Positions 18,320 to 27,392 of a stretch of 64,000 nt of DNA are shown here, in pieces. The position numbers and the translations under genes were made by a program. Source of the DNA: Alteromonas lipotrueae (GTDB lineage Bacteria; Pseudomonadota; Gammaproteobacteria; Enterobacterales; Alteromonadaceae). The stretch lies in assembly GCF_019249215.1 (NCBI RefSeq), contig NZ_JAESDI010000010.1:1-64000 (forward strand), read 5' to 3'. Position 1 is the stretch's first letter, and each line of letters begins with the position of its first letter. The notes under the pieces are model-generated. The model was given only the letters and a program-made list of their open reading frames with translations, was not told the origin of the DNA and did not search any database.

Positions 18320-18613
18320 GACTCATCGAAAAGGCGTAGTTTGATGCTACGCTCTTGCCTATCGCATCATTCGGTGCGATACCTTTCAACGAGCTCTTCT
18401 TTCGGTAAAGCTTGCTGTTACGACAAGCTCTGCTGAGAGCGGGAGTCTTCATTGCGGTTTCGTTATCGTGCCTTCGTTGGGACAACTTCGTTACGACAGC
18501 TTCACTGCGACAACTTCACTGCGACAACTCCGTTGTGGCAACTTCGTTGGGACAACTCACAATGTCTCAAAACCCATGTCGCGTCTCCAGAGCTGCTGAA
18601 ACAGTGGGCCTAG
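18320..18613. repeat. Short tandem repeats downstream of prsR (14-bp units at 18481-18560)
   Basis: From 18481 to 18560, five full and one partial 14-bp unit run head to tail, with the consensus GACAACTTCRYTGC. Units start at 18481, 18495, 18509, 18523, 18537 and 18551. The period is not a multiple of three, which argues against a coding repeat. Nearby, GGCGTAG...CTACGC (about 18332-18352) could form a hairpin after prsR. The flanking genes converge here. Confidence 0.8.
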
Positions 18614-18934
18614 TCAGGGAATATGGTATTGGCTGTGATGTTTAGCCAATAAATCATGCCCGTAAAAGGCTACATGCAGCTCAATATTTCCACGTTCATC
18701 TTCGGTAAAAATGGGGGTTGAGCATTCATTACAGAAAAACTGTTTGCTGCTTGGCGATAGCTGTAATTCACCCAGCACCGATGGCGCACAATCTATCACT
18801 AGATGCTTACGTGCACCGGCAATGGTGAGGTTAAGCGTTTCGCTGCAAGATAACGTTTCAACGTCCAATTCATCTTCACTAATATCAGACAACTCAAACT
18901 GTATGGCCTGACACTGACAACTACCTTTATACAT
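18614..18934 (-). CDS. GFA/CENP-V-like zinc-binding protein
   Basis: 106 residues. The N-terminus MYKGSCQCQAIQFEL is the hallmark of the glutathione-dependent formaldehyde-activating enzyme (GFA/Mss4-like) fold. Further cysteines in LSCSE and FFCNECSTPIF (CxxC) complete likely zinc sites. It is shorter than classical Gfa, so it may bind zinc without that enzymatic role. The ATG at 18934 has an AGGAG site at good spacing, so I prefer it over the GTG-type start at 18961, which would overlap the upstream gene. It starts 11 bp after the diguanylate cyclase gene. Confidence 0.75.
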   Translation of the reverse strand: MYKGSCQCQAIQFELSDISEDELDVETLSCSETLNLTIAGARKHLVIDCAPSVLGELQLSPSSKQFFCNECSTPIFTEDERGNIELHVAFYGHDLLAKHHSQYHIP

Positions 18935-18945
18935 AATGTACGCTC

Positions 18946-21114
18946 CTACTCCTCGGGCCAATTTATGCTCGACAGCGTGTTAAATGATGTAGAAATGTAT
19001 GACTGCTTAAAGTGAAATTTCTTATCAAGCGGGGTTTCTTGCACGTCGCCAATCAGGGCTTTATTGGTATCGATAACCCCAATCCACCCATTGCGGCCAG
19101 ACATCTTGGTGGCGTATAAACAATAATCTACCACTGAAAACGTACTCTTCCAGCTTTCTTCGAACGACACGTGTTCAATAGGAGGGAGAATGCTAAACCC
19201 AATGCTACAGGTAACGCGAAGCGAGCGAGTATCATCAATATGGAAGACTTTATCGCTAACAGCGGCGCGGCATCGTTCGGCCAGTTGGGGAAGGTCATCT
19301 CGCATAGAGTGACGGCATATTACCAAGAACTCTTCGCCGCCCCAGCGAATTAGTAAATCGGTTTGTCTGAAAACTTCTCGAAGAACGTCGGCGAACTGAC
19401 TAAGTACTTTATCGCCCGCTAAATGGCCATGCTCATCATTAATACGTTTGAAATGGTCGATGTCTATTAAGAAGCAGAGCAGATCCTGGTTACGTTCATT
19501 GTGGCCTTGCTGATGTTTGTTCGCATGAGAACTACGCTTAAGTTCACCTGGCAATTGGGATTCAAGGTAGTGCCGGTTATACAAGCCTGTCAGTGAATCA
19601 TGAAGACTCACTTGCTCAAGAGTTTTATAGGCTGTTTGTAGCTCAGAATTTTTTTGTTCAAGCTCTTTTGTTCGCTGCTTAACTTCACGACGAAGCCTGA
19701 TGGTTTGTTGGCGCTGAGTGTACCTGCTCCAAATAAGAAAGAGCGTTAACAGCCCGGCAATTAACGTACTCCAAAATAATGTTGTGCGCAGATTAGTTTG
19801 TTCGGCTTCAGCTAATGCGAGTTGTTTGGTTTTCTGTAATACCTGAATAGACTGTGCTTGACGCTCGATTTCTATTTCGGCTTGAAGCTGCGCAATCGCG
19901 ACCTCGCTACCGGAACTCAACACCTCTTCTCGTATATTTTGCAATATCGACTGAATATCTAATGCGCGCTTAAATTCACCCTTTGCCGCCAGGGCTTTCA
20001 CTTGAATAGATAAAAAACTCAGTTGGCTACGCAAATCAACCCGTCGTCTTGCTTCTATAGTGCCACTTTTGGCATACGCTAGCGCATCGTCAAACTGTTG
20101 TAACGACATCATTGCATTGGCTAATGCTAGGCGGACTTGTTGCAGTAATTTTTGCTGGCCGGTAGATTTAGCCACCGCGAGTGACTCCTCAAGCAGCATT
20201 AAGCCTTGCTCTGTGTCGCCGGTTTTTACCAGCGCTTCACCTAACCACGCCTGCGTGGTGGAAATTTCACTTGCCTCCCCATTCTCTTTTAATAGCGTTA
20301 GTGCGTGTTTAAGCGCCTCTGAGGCTTCTTCAATATCGCCTTTAAGTAACAGTAAAGCGCCAATCTTACCCAGTATTTGTGCTGTAAGCGGCTTGTCATT
20401 GCTTGTTTTCGCTATTTGTAATGCGTCTTGATAATACGTGTTGGCCTCAGAAAACTGATTTAATGTGACATATATATCACCAATGGTGGCGAGGCCTTGG
20501 CCAGTACTTTTAGTATCTCGTTGTACCCGAAATAAGCTTAATGCTTTTTTTAATGTGTAAAGTGCAGCTTGTACTTGACCTTGTTCTTTTTGGACAAGGC
20601 CAATTTCCATTTGAACGGTCGCATTTAAAAGAAGGATACCTTGAGTTTGCGCGATAGATTGTGCACGTCGAAGGTAGTCAATAGATTGATCATAGTTCCC
20701 TAGAAAGCGTTGCGCGGTACCAAGGTGGTGTAAGGTATTTGCCATATCAATAAGTTGGCCATGGCGGGTGAAGCCATCTAACGCAACGTAGAGCGCATCG
20801 TTTGCTACATTGAAACGAGATGCACTTTGTAATAGCTGGCCTACCTCAAAAAACGTACTGGCCGACAATGTACTTATCGACAATACATCGCTTTGATGCG
20901 CTTCCTCAATGGCAAGTAAGGTTTGACGCTCGGCATCCTCGAAAGCTCCGCTTTGAATGAGTTCGTGAACAGTTTGAGTAAGGGCAGTAGGCGATGCTTT
21001 TGTAGACGAAGAAAAACCCACTAAAGCGAAAAGTAGCGAAACGGTGACAATGCTGGTGGCAAAACGCCGAGCCGACTGTCTGGGCATTATAGAAGCTTCC
21101 TTACGACTACGCAT
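18946..21114 (-). CDS. TPR-repeat membrane diguanylate cyclase (GGDEF)
   Basis: 722 residues. A signal or anchor segment lies near residues 20-40. Tetratricopeptide repeats follow to about residue 400 (recurring A-x3-Y, A-L and G-x2-Y patterns such as YDQSIDYLRRAQSIA). A transmembrane helix TLFWSTLIAGLLTLFLIW, a coiled-coil linker and a GGDEF domain complete it. The active motif GGEEF is at 592-596, and an RxxD inhibitory site (RQTD, 583-586) lies five residues before it. It should therefore make c-di-GMP with product inhibition, responding to a periplasmic ligand or partner through the TPRs. An ATG at 21087 is an alternative start. Confidence 0.92.
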   Translation of the reverse strand: MRSRKEASIMPRQSARRFATSIVTVSLLFALVGFSSSTKASPTALTQTVHELIQSGAFEDAERQTLLAIEEAHQSDVLSISTLSASTFFEVGQLLQSASRFNVANDALYVALDGFTRHGQLIDMANTLHHLGTAQRFLGNYDQSIDYLRRAQSIAQTQGILLLNATVQMEIGLVQKEQGQVQAALYTLKKALSLFRVQRDTKSTGQGLATIGDIYVTLNQFSEANTYYQDALQIAKTSNDKPLTAQILGKIGALLLLKGDIEEASEALKHALTLLKENGEASEISTTQAWLGEALVKTGDTEQGLMLLEESLAVAKSTGQQKLLQQVRLALANAMMSLQQFDDALAYAKSGTIEARRRVDLRSQLSFLSIQVKALAAKGEFKRALDIQSILQNIREEVLSSGSEVAIAQLQAEIEIERQAQSIQVLQKTKQLALAEAEQTNLRTTLFWSTLIAGLLTLFLIWSRYTQRQQTIRLRREVKQRTKELEQKNSELQTAYKTLEQVSLHDSLTGLYNRHYLESQLPGELKRSSHANKHQQGHNERNQDLLCFLIDIDHFKRINDEHGHLAGDKVLSQFADVLREVFRQTDLLIRWGGEEFLVICRHSMRDDLPQLAERCRAAVSDKVFHIDDTRSLRVTCSIGFSILPPIEHVSFEESWKSTFSVVDYCLYATKMSGRNGWIGVIDTNKALIGDVQETPLDKKFHFKQSYISTSFNTLSSINWPEE

Positions 21115-21582
21115 TTATTGGCCTTCCCTATAAAACAGAAGAAGGACTGAAAGTTTATGAGTAAAACTGAAGTGCTAATATCGTTATAAGCAGTCAATTC
21201 CTATCACTACTATTATGGCGAACAACCCGAAGAAATAACGTATCAGTCATTAGACTAAAGTATGGATTTGTCGCAAAGGGTACCTGTTCCAATCAGAACT
21301 TACACATTAAATAAAACAGTTTTGTTTTTTTTGATTTCGGATTGCCTGAAGCGTATGGCTAAATCGTTCCCTGACAGGTTAAAACTTATGTCTAACATTA
21401 GAATAAGAATATAGTGAGAGTCAGGGTGTTGAAAAGCATTAATGTATCTTAATAAGCATTAATATTAGTCATTACGCATGCTAATTTATACCTTTGATCG
21501 GATTAGATGAACCGAGGCTGTTCTTTTTTCTTAGATTTCTCTATCCTAGCAACTTCATTTATTTGCGCGTAGCGAGAACACT
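21115..21582. promoter_or_regulatory. Divergent intergenic region before the peroxiredoxin gene
   Basis: 468 bp, AT-rich, between divergent genes. The nonamer AGCATTAAT occurs twice about 18 bp apart (near 21434 and 21453). No OxyR-type tetrad or strong sigma70 pair was recognised, and no small ORF with a ribosome site. Confidence 0.35.
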
Positions 21583-22323
21583 ATGTCAGAAAGTCGTTTT
21601 ATCTCAAAAGAAGGTCAACAGGTTCCTTCCGTTTCTATTCCTGTTCGCGATGGCGAAACGTGGGCAACCAAAACCACTGAAGAATTGTTTAGCAATAAAA
21701 CAGTGGTGGTTTTTTCTCTTCCTGGTGCTTTTACGCCTACATGTTCTTCTACGCACTTACCTCGCTACAACGCACTTGCCAAAGTATTTAAACAGCATGG
21801 CGTAGATGAGATATTATGCATATCAGTCAACGATACTTTCGTAATGAATGCTTGGGCAGCCGATCAAGAAGCAGAAAATGTTACTGTTATACCTGATGGG
21901 AATGGTGATTTTACTGACGGAATGGGTATGTTGGTAGATAAAGCCGACTTAGGTTTTGGAAAGCGTAGCTGGCGCTACTCTATGTTAGTTAAAAACGGCA
22001 CCGTAGAGAAAATGTTCATTGAACCAGACGTGCCCGGCGACCCGTTTGAGGTTTCTGATGCCGACACTATGCTTGCTTACATTGCTCCTGGCGCTGAGAC
22101 AAAAGCACCTGTGTCGCTATTTACTAAGCCTAACTGCCCATTTTGTACAAAGGCGAAAGCATTGTTAACCGACAATGGTTACGATTTTGAAGAGATTGTA
22201 CTAGGTAAAGATGCCTCGTTAACCAGCCTTAGTGCAGTGACTGGCCGTGAAACTGTTCCTCAAGTTTTCATTGGTGGTAAGCATATTGGCGGGTCAGACG
22301 ATTTAGCATTGTACTTTAATTAA
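21583..22323 (+). CDS. Peroxiredoxin-glutaredoxin hybrid (Prx5/Grx fusion)
   Basis: 246 residues. The N-terminal Prx5-type domain has the peroxidatic cysteine C54 in [13 protein letters not shown]. The C-terminal glutaredoxin domain has the dithiol site CPFC at C185/C188 and a GG-x-H-IGG glutathione-binding segment. In such fusions the Grx domain reduces the Prx with glutathione, giving a self-contained glutathione-dependent hydroperoxide reductase in the cytoplasm. A terminator follows. gshB in this window supplies the thiol. Confidence 0.95.
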   Translation: MSESRFISKEGQQVPSVSIPVRDGETWATKTTEELFSNKTVVVFSLPGAFTPTCSSTHLPRYNALAKVFKQHGVDEILCISVNDTFVMNAWAADQEAENVTVIPDGNGDFTDGMGMLVDKADLGFGKRSWRYSMLVKNGTVEKMFIEPDVPGDPFEVSDADTMLAYIAPGAETKAPVSLFTKPNCPFCTKAKALLTDNGYDFEEIVLGKDASLTSLSAVTGRETVPQVFIGGKHIGGSDDLALYFN

Positions 22324-22420
22324 AAAGCAGTGACGACGGCGAAAAAGCGCTTACCAAAGCAGCACTTGCTAAAGTTTTGCGTGTTAATACACCTTGCCGT
22401 CACAGTGTAACTGTACACGT

Positions 22421-22449
22421 ATAAGGCCATTATCTAATGGCCTTATTTT
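22421..22449 (+). terminator. Terminator of the Prx-Grx gene
   Basis: A 12-bp inverted repeat ATAAGGCCATTA / TAATGGCCTTAT at 22421-22432 and 22435-22446, with a T run. A TATAAT at 22452-22457, immediately after it, may be the -10 of the downstream hydrolase gene, although its -35 is poor. Confidence 0.88.
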
Positions 22450-22489
22450 GTTATAATTGGCTAAATGTAATGCCTTTTGGAGAATCTAC

Positions 22490-23557
22490 GTGCATTCAAA
22501 GTTTGCTCTCGCAAAATCATCCATACTTCCTGCTGCAGTAATGTGTTGTGCGTTATTAGGCGCATTAATCGTCAGTTCTGTCAGTGCCAGCTCTATTGAA
22601 GCACAAGATGTGTTGACGCGATTTGCTGATTTTTATAAGCAAGAGTGGGGTGAAACGCAGCGATGTAAATCTTCTAAACTGCACCGCTATACCGTATGTG
22701 GAAACGTACTTCGCAACGAAGGTAATGCTCCCTTCGTGCTGCATCATGATATCCCTTCAAAGAAAGTGGCCGTGTTAGTCCACGGGCTTAGTGATTCACC
22801 TTTCTTTATGCGAGAAATTAGCAATATTTTATTCAACGAAGGTTATGACGTTATTGTTCCGCTGTTACCTGGGCATGGGCTGCGAGATGATGAGGGGGCA
22901 ATGAGTGATAGCGATTTAGCTGAGCGTTGGCAAGCACATGTGGATGAGGTTATCGCGTTAGCTGATGACATGGGCGACACCTTGATTGTGGGCGGGTTTT
23001 CAACTGGCGGCGCATTGGCGGTTGAGCAGTACCTGGACGCAAGTGATAACATCGACGGACTTATGTTGTTTTCTGGTGCCTTGGCGCTCTCTGAAAATGC
23101 CGAGAGTATGTCTAGGATTTGGGGAATTAAGTGGGTGGCGAAAATTGTGGATGGTAGTTATATCACGCACGGTCCGAACCCTTTTAAATATCCAAATGTT
23201 GCTGGCTTTGCGGGGTTAGAGCTGATGGATATTATCGAAAAAGTCCGCGACGATTTTGAAGACGGCAAGCGTATTGAAGTGCCTCTTTTTGCTGCGCACT
23301 CTCAAGCTGATGCCACCACGCCTATTCACGGTGTTGAAAACCTAATGGAAAATAGCGCAGGGCCTAATACGTTTTTTGTTATTGATGCATCTTATGCGCT
23401 GTGTCATGCCGATCTTGTGGTGAATACGTCAATGCTACACGATATGAAGTTTAATAAGGTCATGGTAAATGAAAACGAAGAGTGCGCCGTGCCAAAAGCA
23501 AACCCTTTATTTTCAACCATGTCACTGATGTTAAAAACCTATGCGCAACAATTTTAG
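22490..23557 (+). CDS. Exported alpha/beta hydrolase (serine hydrolase, S33-like)
   Basis: 355 residues from a GTG start with a GGAG site 8 bp upstream. The frame opens earlier at a TTG at 22457, which lacks a ribosome site. An N-terminal hydrophobic segment (residues about 8-32, ending VSASS) is a signal peptide or anchor. The oxyanion region VHGLSDSPFFMREI and nucleophile elbow GFSTGG (S171) are clear. The acid and histidine are probably in the AAHSQADATTP and YALCHADLV regions. Substrate unknown; possibly a periplasmic esterase or lipase. Confidence 0.82.
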   Translation: MHSKFALAKSSILPAAVMCCALLGALIVSSVSASSIEAQDVLTRFADFYKQEWGETQRCKSSKLHRYTVCGNVLRNEGNAPFVLHHDIPSKKVAVLVHGLSDSPFFMREISNILFNEGYDVIVPLLPGHGLRDDEGAMSDSDLAERWQAHVDEVIALADDMGDTLIVGGFSTGGALAVEQYLDASDNIDGLMLFSGALALSENAESMSRIWGIKWVAKIVDGSYITHGPNPFKYPNVAGFAGLELMDIIEKVRDDFEDGKRIEVPLFAAHSQADATTPIHGVENLMENSAGPNTFFVIDASYALCHADLVVNTSMLHDMKFNKVMVNENEECAVPKANPLFSTMSLMLKTYAQQF

Positions 23558-23596
23558 CGTTTTACAGCAATAACAAATGCGATTAAGCTTTAAGGC

Positions 23597-24169
23597 ATGA
23601 TAGCTAAATTGAAAAAGCAGCGACACGGCTATGTAGTCATGCTGATAATGGTTATTTCCTTGGTAACTAAATTGTCGCCGGGAATGGCTATGTCAATGGC
23701 GATGCCAAAGGCTATGTCAAAGACCGCGACAACGCCTGTGGACGCAACGTATATAGAAATAAATTCTGAGAACAATTTATCAGAAGCAAGTCGCGCGAAT
23801 AAAAAAATGCAAGCTAGTGCTAGTGGGTGCCATTCAGATAGTCACGCTTCTGCTAGCAATTTCATTGCGCCTTCAAGCACTCAATCAGCTGCAAAAAAGG
23901 AACACGCCATTCATAGTGCCTCAAGCGCTCCCCTTGAAGCTGTGAAATCAATTGACCCGAGTATGCACGGTGTCACACCTGATTCGTGCTGTGACGATCA
24001 TTGTCAATGCCCTACAGGTGTATGCGCCGCTGTTTATGCACTCATAAATAATGATGTATCGGTAGCGGTTATCGCGCTAACCCCGTTAGTCACTTTTGTA
24101 CATCAGCAAGCCCCTTACACTATACCCAACACCCAATTTCGCCCCCCCAAATTCGCTTTCGCAGGATAG
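23597..24169 (+). CDS. Met/His/Cys-rich exported protein upstream of cusCBA
   Basis: 190 residues. The N-terminal hydrophobic segment is followed by a methionine-rich stretch (PGMAMSMAMPKAMS). The middle is Ser/Ala-rich with scattered histidines. A cysteine cluster CCDDHCQCPTGVC lies near residues 134-146, then a hydrophobic segment. Composition and position suggest a periplasmic copper- or silver-binding protein, resembling CopL/DUF2946-type proteins in layout, but I cannot assign a family with certainty. It lies 39 bp after the hydrolase and 80 bp before the cusC-like gene. No cusF gene is visible, so it may fill that role. Confidence 0.65.
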   Translation: MIAKLKKQRHGYVVMLIMVISLVTKLSPGMAMSMAMPKAMSKTATTPVDATYIEINSENNLSEASRANKKMQASASGCHSDSHASASNFIAPSSTQSAAKKEHAIHSASSAPLEAVKSIDPSMHGVTPDSCCDDHCQCPTGVCAAVYALINNDVSVAVIALTPLVTFVHQQAPYTIPNTQFRPPKFAFAG

Positions 24170-24249
24170 TTGTATCTGGCGGGGGCGTATAGCACCCACG
24201 TTTTTCTTTTTATCTCCTGAGTCTAGGGGGAAATTAATGTGGTTTTCTC

Positions 24250-25944
24250 ATGTTTGCATTTAATCTGGGTATGATTTTTAACTACCAAACTCAAGTTCGA
24301 CTTCGTACTTGTTACCTTCAGCGTGCTTGGCTAGGAATGTTACTTTTTGTCGTTAGTACACCTTCCCTCGCAACGACCCTCAGTCTTAAAGATGCGCAAC
24401 ATCTCGCGCTCAATCAAGACGTTTATTTTCAAGGAAGTCGGCATGAAGAGGCTGCCTATCAGTTCGATAGTGATGCAGCCAATAGCTGGGATAATCCCAC
24501 TATCAGTACTTCGCTGCAAAGCGTGCCAACCGATGGCTTTTCACTGAATCAAGAGCCAATGACACAGTTGAAATTGGGTATTCGACAAGCTATGCCAAGG
24601 GGGAATTCTGCAAACATCTCCCGTACCATCGCCATTGAAGAAGCCCAAAAAGAACCTGTGAAAAGAGCAGCAAGGCGAGCGTGGTTGTTGCGAGAAGTGT
24701 CGCTGGAGTGGCTGGCGTGGTATCAAGCAGAGCAAACCGTAGCCTTATTGCGCGAAGAATCGCAGTCGTTAGCGCAGTTACTCGAGACAGTAGAGTCGTC
24801 TTACCGAAGTGGCGTGGGCGGCACTCAACAGCAAGATATTATTCAGATTCGACTAGAGCGCCTTCGCTTAAAAGATACAATTTTGAAGGAACAGCAAGCT
24901 GCATCTGTGGCACTAGCCCAGCTGTCAAGGTGGTTCGATTTTTCCAGTGAAGTAAGTTTCACTGTGCCCAGAGCACTTAATCATCACGACATTTTTCCTT
25001 TTAGTCACTCCTTAGCCAGGCAGGTTGAGCGAGGTGACTTATTTAATATTATCGATGCGCATCCCTCTGTGCAGTTGCTTGTAAAAGACGAATTGGTCGC
25101 TACACAGAAATTGACTCTTGCGAAAGAGCAAACCAAACCTAAATGGGCCTTTGAAGCCGCCTACGGATATCGTCAAGATGCCCAAAATGGTATGAGCCAA
25201 GCTGACTTTATTAGTGTGGGTGTCCAAGTAGATTTACCGCTGTTTAGCAGTAAGCGTCAAGATGCCAATTTGTCGGCATCAGCGGCAAGGTTAGGGCTCA
25301 AATCCACACAACGACGATTAGAAGTGAGGCGATTAGCTGCCCTTGCTGAAGCACGTGAAGCTGAGCTTGCAAGCTTAACTGACCGCCAGCAGTTATTTGA
25401 TACCGCATTACTTGAACAATCAGAGAGTTTAGCCGAGTCAGCGCTTAATGCATACATAGCGGATAAGGGCACATTTGACGGCGTAATGCGTGCACGTATC
25501 TCTCACATATCAGCAAAGTTAGATGCCCTAGCGCTTCATGTCGATATAGCAAAAACTTTAGCCGAACTCGCTTACCTGTACTACCCGCTGACAAACGAAC
25601 AAAATCAGTTAACAGGTTCTCGATTGAAAGACAGATTGCTAGACACCCACGTTTTAGGTCGCCAAATGACCTCCTCTCGATTTATAGATATCCATACTTC
25701 CAGAAGCCAGATGCACACCCAGATCAGTGTTGGGAGGTTCAATTTTGGACACCCACTTCATACCTCTGACTCAATCGATGAACCACTACTGACTAAAGTG
25801 GACACCCACACAAGTTCAAACATAAGTTCAAACATGGACATCCACACTAAATTCAAAGACATCCACATAACTGCTACAAATCCAGTTACTAGATCAAACA
25901 TGGACACCCACAAAACCACTACCGACGGAGTAGCAAAACAATGA
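24250..25944 (+). CDS. cusC: TolC-family outer membrane efflux protein (CusC-like) with repeat-rich C-terminal extension
   Basis: 564 residues. About 455 form the TolC/OEP fold (TLSLKDAQHLALNQD near the N-terminus, then two long helical repeats). It is the outer membrane channel of the CusCBA copper/silver pump. The last 100 residues or so (from about 464) are an extension absent from typical CusC. They are rich in D-[TI]-H units (LDTH, IDIH, VDTH, MDIH, KDIH, MDTH). The matching DNA carries repeated GGACACCCAC words. The stop overlaps the cusB start by 4 bp. The signal sequence ends near PSLAT. Confidence 0.88.
   Translation: MFAFNLGMIFNYQTQVRLRTCYLQRAWLGMLLFVVSTPSLATTLSLKDAQHLALNQDVYFQGSRHEEAAYQFDSDAANSWDNPTISTSLQSVPTDGFSLNQEPMTQLKLGIRQAMPRGNSANISRTIAIEEAQKEPVKRAARRAWLLREVSLEWLAWYQAEQTVALLREESQSLAQLLETVESSYRSGVGGTQQQDIIQIRLERLRLKDTILKEQQAASVALAQLSRWFDFSSEVSFTVPRALNHHDIFPFSHSLARQVERGDLFNIIDAHPSVQLLVKDELVATQKLTLAKEQTKPKWAFEAAYGYRQDAQNGMSQADFISVGVQVDLPLFSSKRQDANLSASAARLGLKSTQRRLEVRRLAALAEAREAELASLTDRQQLFDTALLEQSESLAESALNAYIADKGTFDGVMRARISHISAKLDALALHVDIAKTLAELAYLYYPLTNEQNQLTGSRLKDRLLDTHVLGRQMTSSRFIDIHTSRSQMHTQISVGRFNFGHPLHTSDSIDEPLLTKVDTHTSSNISSNMDIHTKFKDIHITATNPVTRSNMDTHKTTTDGVAKQ
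25641..25911. repeat. Cluster of GGACACCCAC words inside the cusC 3' end
   Basis: Exact GGACACCCAC at 25747-25756, 25800-25809 and 25902-25911. One-base variants at 25641-25650 (AGACACCCAC) and 25836-25845 (GGACATCCAC), and a two-base variant at 25857-25866 (AGACATCCAC). An opposite-strand copy (GTGGGTGTCC) lies at 25216-25225 in the same gene. This is the same word found in the repeats at 1-291 and 5519-5680. The copies are read in more than one codon phase: GAC-ACC-CAC gives DTH, GGA-CAC-CCA gives GHP, and GTG-GGT-GTC gives VGV. Confidence 0.85.
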
Positions 25945-27392
25945 AGACACTATTTATTCTTGTGGTCGGCTTAATCGGTGGCGCAGCGGCTATGTTTGTA
26001 TGGAATTCAAACATACAGAGCGAGGCCGCTGTTGAGGGGGTGATTGCAGGTGGTGATGACAACTCAAATAACAAAAAGCCCCTCTATTGGGTTGCGCCTA
26101 TGGATGATGCCTACCGTCGAGACAAACCGGGTAAGTCGCCTATGGGCATGGATTTAGTGCCAGTATATGCAGCATCGGGTAGCGGCGCAAAACGTGATGG
26201 TGAGGTGACCATTTCACCCCAGGTACAGCAAAATATGGGCGTGAAGTTTACCACGGTAAAACGAGGGCAACTGGATTTGACCTTTAGTGCAGTGGGGAAC
26301 GTTACCTATAACGAAGACTACTTGGTGCATATCCACCCCAGAGTAGAGGGTTGGATTGATAAGCTGTTTATTAAAACGGAAGGTGAGGCCGTTAGCCAAG
26401 GGCAAAAACTGTATACCCTTTATTCACCTGCTCTGGTGACTGCGCAGGAGGAGTTTGTTATTGCGTTAAAGCGAGGAGACACACGCTTAGCCGCAGGTGC
26501 TAAACAACGTTTAAAAGCGCTGCATTTATCGGATGGATTTATCGCGCAACTCGAAAAAAGCCGCGAGGTTTCACAAACTATTACCTTCTTTGCCCCCCAG
26601 GCCGGCGTGGTAGAACATTTAGGAGTGCGCGAGGGGTTCTATGTTCAACCTGGCACTACGGTGCTTAGTATTGCTCGTTTAGACAGAGTGTGGGTTGAAG
26701 CCCGCGTATTTGAGCGAGATGTGCCTAAAGTGGCACTTGATCAGCAGGTATCGATCACGTTTGACTATCTGTCAAATAAGACCTTTACGGGTAAGGTCGA
26801 TTTTATCTACCCAGCACTTGATGTTGAAACACGTACGCTCAGAGTGCGGGTTACTTTAAAGAACGACAGCGGTGACATTAAACCCTATATGTTCGCCAAT
26901 GTGATTTTTACCAAGCAAACCGAAAAGCCTGTGCTGTATGTGCCTTATCAAAGCGTTATTCAAATCCAGTCGCAGGGCCAAAATCAACATCTCGCCCAAA
27001 ACCGAGTCGTTATGAATGTCGAAGAAAGCTTTAAATCTATAGCCGTCAACGTTGGGCGTAAAGCAGGGGACTTCATTGAAATAACTCAAGGCGTAAATGA
27101 AGGTGACAAAATAGTGCTGTCGGCGCAGTTTCTGATTGATTCAGAGTCGTCTAAAACATCAGATTTCAAACGTATGCAGTCTCATGGCGATCATGAAATG
27201 GTAAAACACAACAAGCCAATGTCTGATACGCCTGAGCATGACCCAATGCAACACGATCCAACAAAACATGATCCAACACAACACGATTCACCCCAAAAAG
27301 AGTCAAACCTGCCAGAGAAATCTCATCATGGATTACAACATCAGGGAGTGAATCACGAGGCCAAGCACCACGAGGGCATGCACCATGATTGA
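25941..27392 (+). CDS. cusB: Copper/silver efflux RND periplasmic adaptor CusB
   Basis: 483 residues. An N-terminal membrane anchor is followed by a heavy-metal-binding-domain motif (WVAPMDDAYRRDKPGKSP then GMDLVPVY, near residues 49-76). The expected YxCPM cysteine is alanine here. The barrel-sandwich, beta-barrel and membrane-proximal domains follow (YNEDYLVHIHPRVEGWID, VWVEARVFERDV). The last 75 residues or so are His/Met/Asp-rich with short HDPT-type repeats, a likely periplasmic metal-binding tail. It links CusA to the outer channel. Overlaps cusC by 4 bp and cusA by 8 bp. Confidence 0.94.
   Translation: MKTLFILVVGLIGGAAAMFVWNSNIQSEAAVEGVIAGGDDNSNNKKPLYWVAPMDDAYRRDKPGKSPMGMDLVPVYAASGSGAKRDGEVTISPQVQQNMGVKFTTVKRGQLDLTFSAVGNVTYNEDYLVHIHPRVEGWIDKLFIKTEGEAVSQGQKLYTLYSPALVTAQEEFVIALKRGDTRLAAGAKQRLKALHLSDGFIAQLEKSREVSQTITFFAPQAGVVEHLGVREGFYVQPGTTVLSIARLDRVWVEARVFERDVPKVALDQQVSITFDYLSNKTFTGKVDFIYPALDVETRTLRVRVTLKNDSGDIKPYMFANVIFTKQTEKPVLYVPYQSVIQIQSQGQNQHLAQNRVVMNVEESFKSIAVNVGRKAGDFIEITQGVNEGDKIVLSAQFLIDSESSKTSDFKRMQSHGDHEMVKHNKPMSDTPEHDPMQHDPTKHDPTQHDSPQKESNLPEKSHHGLQHQGVNHEAKHHEGMHHD

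Noticed and set aside
18412-18645. Open frame of 77 codons across the 14-bp tandem repeats
   Set aside because: No ribosome site, repeat period not a multiple of three, and it runs into the antisense of the GFA-like gene.
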